Assembly (NCBI RefSeq): GCF_011043545.1
Contig: NZ_JAAKGP010000006.1
Coordinates: 124,001 to 188,000 of the forward strand
Reading direction: 5' to 3'
Source: Rhodobacter sp. SGA-6-6
Lineage (GTDB): Bacteria > Pseudomonadota > Alphaproteobacteria > Rhodobacterales > Rhodobacteraceae
DNA: 64,000 nt
Shown: positions 1 through 7,874 of the stretch, one piece after another
Layout of the letters: each line of letters starts with the position of its first letter
Position numbering within the stretch: the first letter of the stretch is position 1
Position numbers and translations under genes: made by a program
The notes under the pieces: generated by a model
The model's input: only the letters and a program-made list of their open reading frames with translations
Told to the model about the DNA's origin: nothing
The model's database searches: none

Positions 1-2
1 CG

Positions 3-299
3 CCCGCGCTGGACGGCGCGGCGGTGACGGACCAGAGCGACGGTTGGGCCGGGTTCGGGCTGTCGGGGCCGGGGGCCGAGGCGGTGCTGGCCCGGCTGGT
101 GCCGCTGGACCTGCGCGCCGCGGCTTTTCCGGTGGGACGGGCGGCAAGGGCGGCGCTGAACCACATGTCGCTGGTGCTGCTGCGCACCGGCCCCGAGGCC
201 TTCGAGCTTTACACCTTCCGCTCGATGGCCCGCACCGCCTGGCACGAACTGGTCGAGGCGATGGAGAAGCTGGAGGCCCGCGCGGCGGTCAAGGGGTAG
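3..299 (+). CDS. soxG: Sarcosine oxidase gamma subunit, 3' part
   Basis: This is the C-terminal part of the gamma subunit of heterotetrameric sarcosine oxidase, the cytoplasmic enzyme that oxidatively demethylates sarcosine to glycine with transfer of the methyl carbon to tetrahydrofolate. The window opens inside the frame, so the start lies upstream and cannot be judged. About 98 codons are visible. They contain the family blocks DQSDGWA, PLDLR, FPVGRAAR and, near the end, FELYTFRSMARTAWHEL. The partner genes soxB, soxD and soxA would be expected just upstream, outside the window. The next gene downstream is unrelated and is separated from this one by repeat copy A1. Family assignment is good; the exact substrate is known only by family. 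Confidence 0.8.
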   Translation, partial: PALDGAAVTDQSDGWAGFGLSGPGAEAVLARLVPLDLRAAAFPVGRAARAALNHMSLVLLRTGPEAFELYTFRSMARTAWHELVEAMEKLEARAAVKG

Positions 300-321
300 G
301 GCGGTCATTCTGCCGATAGCC

Positions 322-533
322 GTGGCGAAGGTCATCGCCTTCGCCACAGCGCACCGTTTCAACTGGACCGGCCGGGCCTCAATGGCCCGGCCAGCGCCCG
401 CCCCGCCCTCGGCGGGCGCTTCTCGCCCGCCGGGTCGGGCGCTGGCCTCTCGGGGTTCTCGTGACTGCCGTTTCTGGGTGATCCGTCGCGCACGGGCGGG
501 GGCGAGGCAGTGCCTCGCCTCTTCCCGCCCGCC
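322..533 (+). repeat. Dispersed structured repeat, family A, copy A1
   Basis: First of five related copies of a roughly 212-base intergenic element. Four hairpins can be drawn. P1 is 322-331 with 338-347 (arm GTGGCGAAGG). P2 lies at about 369-391 (GGCCGGGCC, loop tcaat, GGCCCGGCC). P3 is a long stem closing AGCGCCCG against CGGGCGCT at about 392-446, with an inner GGCGGGCG/CGCCCGCC hairpin. P4 lies at about 494-531, where GGCGAGGCA pairs with TGCCTCGCC inside GGGCGGG/CCCGCCC. The element fills most of the 376-base gap between soxG and the aminotransferase gene. Open frames across it are stop-poor because of base composition and are not genes. Confidence 0.85.
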
Positions 534-675
534 GAGGGTGACCCAGTTGGAAGTCTGGCAGGACCCGAAACCTTTCCAAACCGGCAAATTCCGGCCCATC
601 GGCCGAATTGTCGCTGGAATGTCACCCTCCGCATGTCTACACACTTCCTGAAGCATACTTTCAGGAAAGCTGAAC

Positions 676-1863
676 ATGGCGCCCGACGGTCAGATCCTCG
701 CCCCCAATGTCCACGAGGCCGAATCCATCCCCGAAGCCGCAAAGGCCGAGATCGACCGGCTGCTGGCCTCGGGCGACCTGTTCCGCTACACCGCGCCCTC
801 GGACGCGCCGGTCGCCCTGCTGGAACAGGAATTCGCCGACCTGCTGGGCGCGCGCTATGCGCTGGCGGTCTCCTCCTGTTCCGCCGCGCTGTTCCTGTCG
901 CTGAAGGCGCTGGACCTGCCGAAGGGCGCCAAGGTGCTGATCCCGGCCTTCACCTTCGCCGCCGTCCCCTCCAGCGTCGTCCATGCCGATTGCGTGCCGG
1001 TGCTGGTCGAGGTGGGCGACAACTATCGCGTCGACATGGCGGATTTCGCCGCCAAGCTGCCGGGGGCGGATGCGGTGATGATCAGCCACATGCGCGGCCA
1101 TACCAGCGACATGGACGCGATCATGGCGTTGTGCGACGCCGCCGGCATTCCGGTGATCGAGGATGCGGCGCATAGCCTCGGCACCGTCTGGGGCGGGCGC
1201 AGGATCGGCACCATCGGCAAGGTCGGCTGCTTCTCCTTCCAGTCCTACAAGCTGGTGAACGCCGGCGAGGGCGGGATCATGGTCACCGACGACTCCGAGA
1301 TCGCCGCCCGCGCCATCATCATGTCCGGCGCCTACGAGGAGAACTGGAAGAAGCATCCGGGCCTGTCGAACTCCTGCGCGCATTGGCAGAACAAGCTGCC
1401 GCTCTACAACCTGCGGATGCAGAACCTGTCCGCCGCGGTGATCCGGCCGCAGCTGCCGATGGTGGCCGGGCGGGTGGAGAAGGGCAGGGCGAACCACGAC
1501 CATGTGGCGGCACAGCTCAACGCCTGCGCGCATCTTCGGGTGCCCGATCCGCTGGGGCCGGAGGAGCGCGCGCCGGATTCGATCCAGTTCAACCTTGTGG
1601 GCGAGTGGACGGACGACGAGGCGCGGGCGTTCCAGAACGCGGCCAAGGCGCGCGGCGTCTCGGTGCAGGTCTTCGGGCTGAGCGAGGGCAATGCCCGGGC
1701 GTTCTGGAACTGGCAGTTCCTCGGGCCGCAGCCCGATCTGCCGCAGACCCGCGCCATGCTGATGCGCGCCTGCGACGTGCGGCTGCCGACCCGGCTGAAC
1801 CTGGGAGAGCTGGATTTCATCGCCGGGGCGATCCTCGGCGCGGTGGCGGATGTGAAGGGCTGA
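676..1863 (+). CDS. DegT/DnrJ/EryC1-type PLP aminotransferase
   Basis: A 395-residue fold-type I PLP enzyme of the DegT/DnrJ/EryC1/StrS family, which typically aminates keto-sugars or related carbonyl compounds in the cytoplasm. The visible motifs fit: an SSCSAAL phosphate-binding turn near residue 67, IEDAAHSLG with the ring-binding Asp163, and FSFQSYKLVNAGEGG, where Lys192 should form the Schiff base. The length is usual for the family. No sugar-biosynthesis genes accompany it, so the substrate is unknown; DegT-like proteins without such neighbours may also act in amino acid or cofactor metabolism. Translation probably starts at the ATG at 676, after a weak AGGAAAGC-like ribosome site. Repeat A1 lies upstream and a convergent hairpin (C1) follows the stop. 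Confidence 0.8.
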   Translation: MAPDGQILAPNVHEAESIPEAAKAEIDRLLASGDLFRYTAPSDAPVALLEQEFADLLGARYALAVSSCSAALFLSLKALDLPKGAKVLIPAFTFAAVPSSVVHADCVPVLVEVGDNYRVDMADFAAKLPGADAVMISHMRGHTSDMDAIMALCDAAGIPVIEDAAHSLGTVWGGRRIGTIGKVGCFSFQSYKLVNAGEGGIMVTDDSEIAARAIIMSGAYEENWKKHPGLSNSCAHWQNKLPLYNLRMQNLSAAVIRPQLPMVAGRVEKGRANHDHVAAQLNACAHLRVPDPLGPEERAPDSIQFNLVGEWTDDEARAFQNAAKARGVSVQVFGLSEGNARAFWNWQFLGPQPDLPQTRAMLMRACDVRLPTRLNLGELDFIAGAILGAVADVKG

Positions 1864-1870
1864 GGGGCGG

Positions 1871-1939
1871 CGGGCGGCTCTTCGGACACTTCGTGCCTCG
1901 TCGCAGGGCGAGGAGGAGCCGGAGGCGCGCGACGAGCCC
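1871..1939 (-). repeat. Hairpin repeat family C, copy C1
   Basis: Between two convergent genes. On the minus strand it reads GCTCGTCGCGCGCCTCCGGC and then CTCCTCCTCGCCC. The arms CTCGTCGC (1897-1904) and GCGACGAG (1929-1936) form an 8-bp stem. The same module occurs at 10051-10128, 17926-17952 and 28910-28984. Its convergent placement suggests a bidirectional terminator, but there is no T-tract. Confidence 0.55.
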
Positions 1940-2881
1940 TCAGAGAATGCGCAGGCTGTCCCCCAGGAAGGGCAGGGATGCACGCATCGGGTCCACCACC
2001 TCGGCTTGGATAAGCCCCTTCAGCCGTTGGGAAATCTGCCCCGGCACCTCGCGCAGCACGCCTGCGCGGGCCGAAAGCGACAGGGTGCGGTCCAGACCGG
2101 CGAAGGGCAACGGCAGCACGTCCACCCGGTCGCGGAAGCGGCGAGCCTGATGCAGGGCGAGCGGCGTCAGGATCGCCCAGCCGGCCCCCGCCGCCACCAT
2201 GGAAAGGATGGCGTGGTAGCTGTCCAGCTCGAACCGCGAGGCGGGTTTCAGCCCCAGTTTCGCCAGATGGGCGGCGATCTGGCGGCCCATCAGGTGGCGG
2301 GCGGTATACTGGATCAGCGGCAGGCCCTCGGGCGTGCGCCCCTTGGGGCAGACGGCCAGAAAGGGCTCGCGCAGGATCGGATGCACCTCGCGCCAGTCGC
2401 CCTCGGGCGCGCCGGTGTCGGCGGCGACCACCAGGTCCAGCGCCCGGGCCTCCAGCAGGTCCAGCAGCCGATGCGAGGGGCCGGTCTCCAGCAGGAACCG
2501 GCAGCCCTTCAATTCCGCGGCCAGCGCGGACAGCAGCCGCGGGGTCACGTCGGCCTCGAAATCCTCGATCATGCCGAGGCGCAGCGTGGTCAGCCCGGCC
2601 AGATCGGCCAGCGCCAGTTCGGCCCGCGCTTCCTCGGCGGCGTTGAGGATGGTCTGGGCGTGGCGGCGGAACATCGTGCCGGCCGGGGTGATCGCCATCG
2701 GCCTTGTGCTGCGGTCCAGCAAAGCCGCCCCGAGCGCCGATTCCAGCCCGGTCAGTTGCTGCGACACGGCGGAGGGACTGACCCCAAGCCGCCGCGCCGC
2801 GGCGGAAATGGCGCCCTCTTCCGCGGCGGCAAGGAAGACCTCGATCCCCCAGAGCGTGACGCGGCCTTCCGTCTCGGCCAT
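1940..2881 (-). CDS. LysR-family transcriptional regulator
   Basis: A 313-residue LysR-type regulator. The N-terminal winged helix-turn-helix covers about residues 8-67 (ISAAARRLGVSPSAVSQQLTGLE) and is followed by a linker helix and a periplasmic-binding-protein-like effector domain to about residue 290. The start at 2881 lies 3 bases beyond the phaR stop (2885-2887), so the two genes are almost certainly co-transcribed, phaR first. That position suggests a link to storage-polymer or carbon control, but the effector and targets are not visible. LysR regulators are usually transcribed away from a target gene; here the downstream neighbour is convergent, so there is no obvious divergent target. 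Confidence 0.85.
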   Translation of the reverse strand: MAETEGRVTLWGIEVFLAAAEEGAISAAARRLGVSPSAVSQQLTGLESALGAALLDRSTRPMAITPAGTMFRRHAQTILNAAEEARAELALADLAGLTTLRLGMIEDFEADVTPRLLSALAAELKGCRFLLETGPSHRLLDLLEARALDLVVAADTGAPEGDWREVHPILREPFLAVCPKGRTPEGLPLIQYTARHLMGRQIAAHLAKLGLKPASRFELDSYHAILSMVAAGAGWAILTPLALHQARRFRDRVDVLPLPFAGLDRTLSLSARAGVLREVPGQISQRLKGLIQAEVVDPMRASLPFLGDSLRIL

Positions 2882-2884
2882 GGA

Positions 2885-3439
2885 TCAGAGCTTCGAGAGC
2901 TTCGACTGCAATTCGGCCAGCTGGCGCTTGATCTCGGCGATGTCGTCGCCCTTGGCCGGGTTCTCGGCCTCGGGCGCGGGGCCGGAGCCGCCCCAGCCGG
3001 GCATTCCGCCCATCATCGACTTCAGGAAGGCTTCCTGCTGCTTGCGCAAAGCCTCGAACCCCGGCACGGCGGCCATGGGGTTGGGGAAATGCGCCATGTT
3101 CTCCAGCATCTTGGCCTGGCTGTTGCGCAGCATCTCGAAGCTGGAGGCCAGGAACTGCGGCATCACCGACTGCATTCCGGTGGCATAGCTGCGCACCAGA
3201 TCGGTCAGCACGTCGACGGGCAGCACGTTCTCGCCCTTCGATTCATGCTCGGCCACGATCTGCAGAAGGTATTGCCGGGTCAGGTCGTCGCCGGTCTTCA
3301 GGTCGACGATCTGCACCTCGCGGCCCTGGCGGATGAAGCCGGCAATGTCTTCCAGCGTCACGTAATCCGAGGTCTCGGTGTTGTAGAGACGCCGGCTGGC
3401 ATAGCGCTTGATCAGAAGCGGCTTGTCGGTATCGGCCAT
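2885..3439 (-). CDS. phaR: PHA synthesis repressor PhaR
   Basis: PhaR senses PHA granules and represses the phasin gene and its own regulon until polymer forms. The 184-residue product opens with the PHB/PHA accumulation regulator DNA-binding domain, with LIKRYASRRLYNTE at residues 8-21 and TLEDIAGFIRQGR after it. A central region follows with several Met and Phe residues and a PGWGG stretch, and the C-terminus is a predicted coiled coil (AEIKRQLAELQSKLSKL). I place the start at the ATG at 3439 because it directly precedes the conserved domain; an in-frame ATG at 3454 is the alternative. Two CTGC/GCAG operators lie in the phaP promoter and one lies between phaC and phaZ. The LysR gene follows after 3 bases. 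Confidence 0.92.
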   Translation of the reverse strand: MADTDKPLLIKRYASRRLYNTETSDYVTLEDIAGFIRQGREVQIVDLKTGDDLTRQYLLQIVAEHESKGENVLPVDVLTDLVRSYATGMQSVMPQFLASSFEMLRNSQAKMLENMAHFPNPMAAVPGFEALRKQQEAFLKSMMGGMPGWGGSGPAPEAENPAKGDDIAEIKRQLAELQSKLSKL

Positions 3440-3491
3440 CCGCGGCACCCCCATGGCTTTGCGCTTGCAGAGAAGCTTAAGGCGCGCGCCG

Positions 3492-3527
3492 CACAAAAAG
3501 CAAGGGCGGGCCGCAAAGGGCCCGCCC
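3492..3527 (-). terminator. Rho-independent terminator of phaP
   Basis: On the minus strand, after the phaP stop, GGGCGGGCC (3519-3527 read in reverse) pairs with GGCCCGCCC (3504-3512) around a short loop. It is followed by TTGCTTTTTGTGC, a T-rich tract at 3491-3503. It separates phaP from phaR, so phaR is likely to have its own promoter or to depend on read-through. Confidence 0.75.
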
Positions 3528-3578
3528 GAGGCGTCCGTCCGACAGGGAGGAGGCGGAGAACGCCCTGATCCCGAAGGA

Positions 3579-4028
3579 TTACTTCGCGGCAGCGGCGGCT
3601 TTCTTGGCCGCAGCGGTCACGTCCGCGGTGGCTTTCTGCACGGCGGCGGTGGCATCGGCCGAGGCTTCCTTGCCGGCGGCCAGCATCAGCTCGACGGTTT
3701 CCATCTGCACCTTCTTCGCCACTTCGGCGAAGGCGGCCAGGTTCTCGGCGGCGATCTCGGCGGCGGCCGAGGCGAAGTCGGTCACCGACTTGGTGTATTC
3801 GGTCGGCTCGGCCTTGGCCTTGGCGACGTCGCTCATGCGGGCGATCGAGTCCTTGGCCCATTTGGCGCTGATCTCGGTCGATTTCTCGGCGGCTTCCAGC
3901 GCGACCTTGGCAAGCTTCTCGCCGAAGGCGGCCTGGGTCTTGAACGCGTTCTGGAACGCCGAGGCGTCAACGGGGAACTGGGCCATCATGTCCTGCACGA
4001 CTTTGGTGAAATCCGTGGTCTTGGTCAT
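3579..4028 (-). CDS. phaP: Phasin (PHA granule-associated protein)
   Basis: A 149-residue phasin that coats PHA granules in the cytoplasm and controls their size and number. The protein is almost entirely alpha-helical and Ala/Lys/Glu-rich, with the phasin-family core between residues 10 and 110 (FTKVVQDMMAQF, then AFGEKLAKVALEAAEKSTE, then AAENLAAFAEVAKK). The C-terminal tail is a Lys/Ala-rich repeat (TAAAKKAAAAAK). The start at 4028 is supported by the strong AAAGGAG ribosome site 6 bases upstream; the open frame runs further upstream but crosses the promoter. The promoter at 4087-4137 has two PhaR boxes, so expression should rise when PhaR is titrated by polymer. A T-tailed terminator follows. 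Confidence 0.92.
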   Translation of the reverse strand: MTKTTDFTKVVQDMMAQFPVDASAFQNAFKTQAAFGEKLAKVALEAAEKSTEISAKWAKDSIARMSDVAKAKAEPTEYTKSVTDFASAAAEIAAENLAAFAEVAKKVQMETVELMLAAGKEASADATAAVQKATADVTAAAKKAAAAAK

Positions 4029-4086
4029 TTCATCTCTCCTTTGTCCGGGTGTCTGCCGGCTGTCCGGGGCCCGTTTCATGGGCAAG

Positions 4087-4137
4087 GATATACATGCTGC
4101 AGTGCAGAAATTCAAGACAGTTTCTGCAATGCAGCAT
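4087..4137 (-). promoter_or_regulatory. phaP promoter with two PhaR operators
   Basis: Read on the minus strand there is a -35 TTGAAT (4110-4115), a 17-base spacer and a -10 TATATC (4087-4092). One CTGC-N3-GCAG box (CTGCACTGCAG) sits inside the spacer, and a second (CTGCATTGCAG, about 4124-4134) lies upstream of the -35. PhaR of Paracoccus and Rhodobacter is known to bind such CTGC/GCAG sequences. Repression by promoter occlusion is the natural inference. Confidence 0.75.
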
Positions 4138-4367
4138 TACCGTGGGCGCATGACAGGGACATGACGCTCGCCCTGTGGGAGAGTGACGCTACGGAAACCC
4201 GGAAGCGGTTGAGAATGCGGGATTTACCATGGTGCGGCGGGCGGGGAATCCTTGCCCGGAAGGCATCCGGTCTCCGTCTGCGGCGAAATGGAAGCTGCCG
4301 GCGCCATGTGGCGACCTCCCCCTTTCCTGGCCGGGAAAGCGAATCGCTGCGCTGCGGCGGATTTGTC

Positions 4368-4580
4368 TGGCGAAGGCCATCGCCTTCGCCACGGAGCAAC
4401 GCTTCCCCTTGTCCGGCCGGGCCTCAAAGGCCCGGCCAGCGCCCGCCCCGCCCTCGGCGGGCGCTTCTCGCTCGGCCTCGGTCGGGCGCTGGCCTCTCGG
4501 GGTCTCGTGCCACGACCGTCTCTTGGTGCACCCGCCGCGCACGGGCGGGGCGAGGCAGTGCCTCGCCTGCTCCCGCCCGG
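4368..4580 (+). repeat. Dispersed structured repeat, family A, copy A2
   Basis: Second copy, in the 608-base gap between the phaP start and the phaC stop. It shows the same order of hairpins as A1: P1 (TGGCGAAGG/CCTTCGCCA), the linker GCAACGCTTCCCCTTG, P2 (GGCCGGGCC, loop tcaaa, GGCCCGGCC), P3 and P4. The apical part of P3 is altered (CTCGGCCTC instead of CCCGCCGGG). It lies antisense to phaC and phaP. I see nothing gene-like in 4138-4367. Confidence 0.85.
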
Positions 4581-4636
4581 GGAGGCCGGGGAGCGTCCTG
4601 CACGGATGTCGATCCGGCTGGAACAAAGGTCAGGCG

Positions 4637-6439
4637 TCAGGCCGCCGGAGTCTCCGGCCCGGCCACCACATAGGTGCCGGGGGCGGGGGCCAGCACCTCG
4701 GCCCCGTCGCCGGGCTGGCGCGCCTTCACCATCGGGCCGGAGCGGTCCGCCAGCCATTCCCCCCAGCGGGGCCACCAGCTGCCCGGGGTCTTCCCGGCCC
4801 CGGCCAGCCAGTCCTCGGGGGCGCCGGCCACCGGGGCGGAGCTGGTGTAATGGCCGTATTTGCCCTTGGACGGCGGGTTGATGATCCCGGCGATATGGCC
4901 CGACTCGGACAGGATGAAGGTCTTGTCCTTCGATCCCATCTGCTTCACCCCGTTGAACGAGCCCTTCCAATGGGCGATGTGGTCGGTCTCGCAGGCCACC
5001 GCGCAGACCGGCAGCCTGATGTCCGACAGGCTGACCGGCTCGCCGAAGACCGGGAACTGGCCCCGCGCGAAGCCGTCCTGCTGGCAAAGCCCGCGCAGGT
5101 ATTCCACCGCCATCTTCGCCGGCAGGTTGGTGGCGTCGCCGTTCCAGAACAGGAGGTCGAAGGCGGGCGGCGCCTCGCCCATCATGTAGCTTTTGATCGC
5201 GGGGGTGTAGATCAGGTCGTTCGAGCGCAGGAAGGAGAAGGTGCGGGACATGAAGAAGGACGACAGGATGCCGTCCTGCGCCGTCTGCCGCTCGATCCCG
5301 TCGACGAAATCGTCGGCCAGAAAGACGCCCACCTCGCCCGGGTCGGAGAAATCGGTCAGGGTGGTGAAGAAGGTGGCGCAGTTCACCGATCTGTCGCCGG
5401 CCTTCTGCAGATGCGCCAGCGTCAGGCCCAGGGTGGTGCCGGCGATGCAATAGCCGACGGCGTTGATCTGCTTCTCGCCGGTGATCCGCCGCACCTCGGC
5501 CATGGCGCGCAGGTAGCCGTCGCGGATGTAGTCGTCCATGCCGACACCGGCATAACTGGGATCGGGGTTGACCCAGCTGACCACGAACAGCGTGAAGCCC
5601 TGGTCCACGATCCACTTGATCAGCGAATTCTGCGGCTTCAGGTCCATGATGTAGAACTTGTTGATCCAGGGCGGGAAGATCAGCAGCGGGGTCTTGTGGA
5701 CCTTCTCCGTCGTCGGCGCATACTGGATCAGCTCCAGCATCCGGTTGCGGTAGACCACCGAACCGGGCGTGGTGGCGATGTTCTGGCCGACGTGGAAGGC
5801 CTCCTTGTCGGCCAGTGTCACCAGGAGGTCGCCCTGGTTGGCCTCGATGTCGCGGACCAGGTTCTCCAGCCCCTGCACCAGGCTTTCGCCATCGGTCGCC
5901 ACCGCCTTTTCCAGCGCGTCGGGGTTGGTGCCGAGGAAGTTGGTGGGGGCGAACATGTCGACGATCTGGCGGGTGAAATATTCCACCCGGCGGCGGTCCT
6001 CGGCCGGCAGCGTCTCCATGTCGCCGACGGCGGTGGAGATCGCCTCGGCGTTCAGAAGATATTGCTGCTTGAGGAAATTGAAGAAGGGATGGCTGTCCCA
6101 GAGCGGGTTCTGGAAGCGGCGGTCCTTCGGGCCGGGGTCGGGCGGGGCCTTGAACTCGCCCTTGGCCAGCACCTGCTGCGCCTCGACGTAATGCTTCAGC
6201 GTCTTGCCCCAATAGCCGATCTGATGCTCCAGCACCTTGGCGGGATTCTGCATCATCTCGGCCAGATAGGCGGCGGCGGCCTTCATGTAGACATCCGACG
6301 AGGGGCCGGCCAGCGCCGGATCGGCCGGGCGGCGCTGCGCCAAGGCGGAAGCGAGGCGTTTCGACAACTCTTCGACGCGGGCGAGGTTGGCGTTGAGACG
6401 GTCCTGCCTTGCACCCGGATCGTCGGATTCAGTTGCCAT
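4637..6439 (-). CDS. phaC: Class I polyhydroxyalkanoate synthase
   Basis: A 600-residue class I PHA synthase that polymerises hydroxyacyl-CoA, mainly (R)-3-hydroxybutyryl-CoA, on the granule surface. The N-terminal domain covers about residues 1-230 and the alpha/beta-hydrolase catalytic domain follows. The lipase-like box GYCIAG places the catalytic Cys at 331. The conserved Asp is at 486 (ACETDHIAHW) and His at 515 (SESGHIAG). The length matches class I enzymes, and no phaE or phaR-subunit gene is needed. The ATG at 6439 follows GGGGGAACGATTAAC. A CTGC/GCAG PhaR box lies in the 99-base divergent gap shared with phaZ. Copy A2 sits directly beyond the stop. Confidence 0.95.
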   Translation of the reverse strand: MATESDDPGARQDRLNANLARVEELSKRLASALAQRRPADPALAGPSSDVYMKAAAAYLAEMMQNPAKVLEHQIGYWGKTLKHYVEAQQVLAKGEFKAPPDPGPKDRRFQNPLWDSHPFFNFLKQQYLLNAEAISTAVGDMETLPAEDRRRVEYFTRQIVDMFAPTNFLGTNPDALEKAVATDGESLVQGLENLVRDIEANQGDLLVTLADKEAFHVGQNIATTPGSVVYRNRMLELIQYAPTTEKVHKTPLLIFPPWINKFYIMDLKPQNSLIKWIVDQGFTLFVVSWVNPDPSYAGVGMDDYIRDGYLRAMAEVRRITGEKQINAVGYCIAGTTLGLTLAHLQKAGDRSVNCATFFTTLTDFSDPGEVGVFLADDFVDGIERQTAQDGILSSFFMSRTFSFLRSNDLIYTPAIKSYMMGEAPPAFDLLFWNGDATNLPAKMAVEYLRGLCQQDGFARGQFPVFGEPVSLSDIRLPVCAVACETDHIAHWKGSFNGVKQMGSKDKTFILSESGHIAGIINPPSKGKYGHYTSSAPVAGAPEDWLAGAGKTPGSWWPRWGEWLADRSGPMVKARQPGDGAEVLAPAPGTYVVAGPETPAA

Positions 6440-6460
6440 GTTAATCGTTCCCCCCTATTT

Positions 6461-6475
6461 TGCTGCCATGCAGCA
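6461..6475. promoter_or_regulatory. PhaR-type operator between phaC and phaZ
   Basis: The palindrome TGCTGCCATGCAGCA contains the CTGC-N3-GCAG core seen twice upstream of phaP. It lies in the divergent intergenic region, 22 bases from the phaC start and 64 from the phaZ start, so it could control either gene or both. Binding by PhaR is inferred from motif identity. Confidence 0.65.
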
Positions 6476-6538
6476 TTCGTCGTCGGCCATTGGGGGGGCC
6501 GCGGCCAGGGTGCCGGTACCCGCCCGAAGGAGACGCCT

Positions 6539-7819
6539 GTGAAGTATATGGCCACCTACGACCTGATGGAAAGCGCCCGCAATACCAATGAGTGGCTGGG
6601 CGCCTCGGCACGGGCCTTCGCCCGCTATCCGCTGTTCGCGCTGTCGATGAACCCCTTCCTACCGCTGATGGCGGCCTGGGGCGACGTGGCCGAGCGCAGC
6701 TTCAGCCGGATGATCATCAAGCCGGACTGGGGCATCCGCTCCATCGTCGGGCCGGACGGGCAGGACCACCTGGTCGACGTGAAGACGCTGGTGGAGCGGC
6801 CCTTCGGCAACCTGGTGCAGTTCTTCGTCCGCCGCCGCCCGCCGATGGCGCGGCGCATCCTGCTGGTGGCGCCGATGTCGGGCCACTACGCCACGCTGCT
6901 GCGGTCCACCGTCGCCAGCCTGCTGCCCGATGCCGATGTCTTCGTGACCGACTGGCACAACGCCCGCGACATCCCGGTCAGCGCCGGCAAGTTCGATGTC
7001 GAGGATTACACGCTCTACCTGGTGGATTTCATGCGCCACCTGGGCGCGGACATCCATGTGATCGCCATCTGCCAGCCGGCGCCGCTGACCCTGGCCGCCA
7101 CCGCCTATCTGGCGGGCGAGGAGCCGGCGGCGCAGCCGCGCACGCTGACGCTGATCGGCGGGCCGATCGACCCCGACGCCGCCGCGACCGAGGTCACCGA
7201 TTTCGGCCGCCGGGTGACCATGGGCCAGCTGGAGCATCTGGTGATCCAGCGCGTCGGCTTCAGCTACAAGGGCGCCGGGCGGCTGGTCTACCCCGGGCTG
7301 ATGCAGCTGGCGGGCTTCATCTCGATGAACCTCGACCGCCATTCGCGGGCCTTCAGCGAGCAGATCCTGAAGGCCGCCCGCGGCGAGGCGGCGGACCACG
7401 ACGCGCACAACCGCTTCTACGACGAATACCTCGCCGTGATGGACATGACGGCCGAGTTCTACCTGTCCACGGTGGAGCGCATCTTCAAGAATCGCGAGAT
7501 CGCGCTGAACGAATTCGTGGTGGCGGGCAAGAAGGTGGACATCGCCGCGATCACCGAAGTGGCGGTGATGACGGTGGAGGGGACCGAGGACGACATCTCC
7601 GCCCCCGGCCAGTGCATCGCGGCGCTGAACCTGCTGACCGGGCTGCCGGAGGCGAAGAAGGCCAACCACCTGGAGCCGGGGGCGGGCCATTACGGCATCT
7701 TCGCCGGCAAGAGCTGGCGGCTGAACATCCGGCCGCTGGTGCTGGATTTCATCGACGCCAATTCCGCCGCGCCGCGCCCGGCGCGGAAACCGGCGGTGCG
7801 GCTGGCGGCGGCGAAGTAA
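6539..7819 (+). CDS. phaZ: Intracellular PHB depolymerase
   Basis: A 426-residue intracellular polyhydroxybutyrate depolymerase that mobilises stored polymer inside the cell. The N-terminus (MKYMATYDLMESARNTNEWL) and the long PHB_depo_C region match the PhaZ1 type of Cupriavidus and Paracoccus. HVIAICQPAP places the probable nucleophilic Cys at 178. There is no signal peptide, as expected for the intracellular class. I choose the GTG at 6539 because AAGGAG lies 6 bases upstream; an ATG at 6548 is too far from it. The much longer open frame reaching back to 4229 runs antisense to phaC. The gene is divergent from phaC and ends at a double hairpin shared with the convergent hydrolase. Confidence 0.92.
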   Translation: MKYMATYDLMESARNTNEWLGASARAFARYPLFALSMNPFLPLMAAWGDVAERSFSRMIIKPDWGIRSIVGPDGQDHLVDVKTLVERPFGNLVQFFVRRRPPMARRILLVAPMSGHYATLLRSTVASLLPDADVFVTDWHNARDIPVSAGKFDVEDYTLYLVDFMRHLGADIHVIAICQPAPLTLAATAYLAGEEPAAQPRTLTLIGGPIDPDAAATEVTDFGRRVTMGQLEHLVIQRVGFSYKGAGRLVYPGLMQLAGFISMNLDRHSRAFSEQILKAARGEAADHDAHNRFYDEYLAVMDMTAEFYLSTVERIFKNREIALNEFVVAGKKVDIAAITEVAVMTVEGTEDDISAPGQCIAALNLLTGLPEAKKANHLEPGAGHYGIFAGKSWRLNIRPLVLDFIDANSAAPRPARKPAVRLAAAK

Positions 7820-7869
7820 CGGGTTTTCGCCGAAAACCCGTGATTTCACGATTTTTCGGCGAAAAATCG
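7820..7869. terminator. Double hairpin between convergent genes (family D, D1)
   Basis: Two adjacent perfect hairpins: CGGGTTTTC/GAAAACCCG at 7820-7840 and CGATTTTTCG/CGAAAAATCG at 7849-7869. The first starts one base after the phaZ stop and the second ends six bases from the stop of the convergent hydrolase. Each has a T-run in its left arm and an A-run in its right arm, so it can work as a terminator on both strands. Confidence 0.65.
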
Positions 7870-7874
7870 GGCCC

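Noticed and set aside
322-651. Open reading frame of 109 codons inside repeat A1
   Set aside because: Equivalent frames run through the other A copies because the element is G+C-rich and stop-poor. Similarity between copies is at the nucleotide and pairing level, loops shift the frame, and no ribosome site or protein signature is present.
4229-6538. Long plus-strand extension upstream of phaZ
   Set aside because: It runs antisense to phaC, which is unmistakable. phaZ has its own GTG with AAGGAG at 6539.
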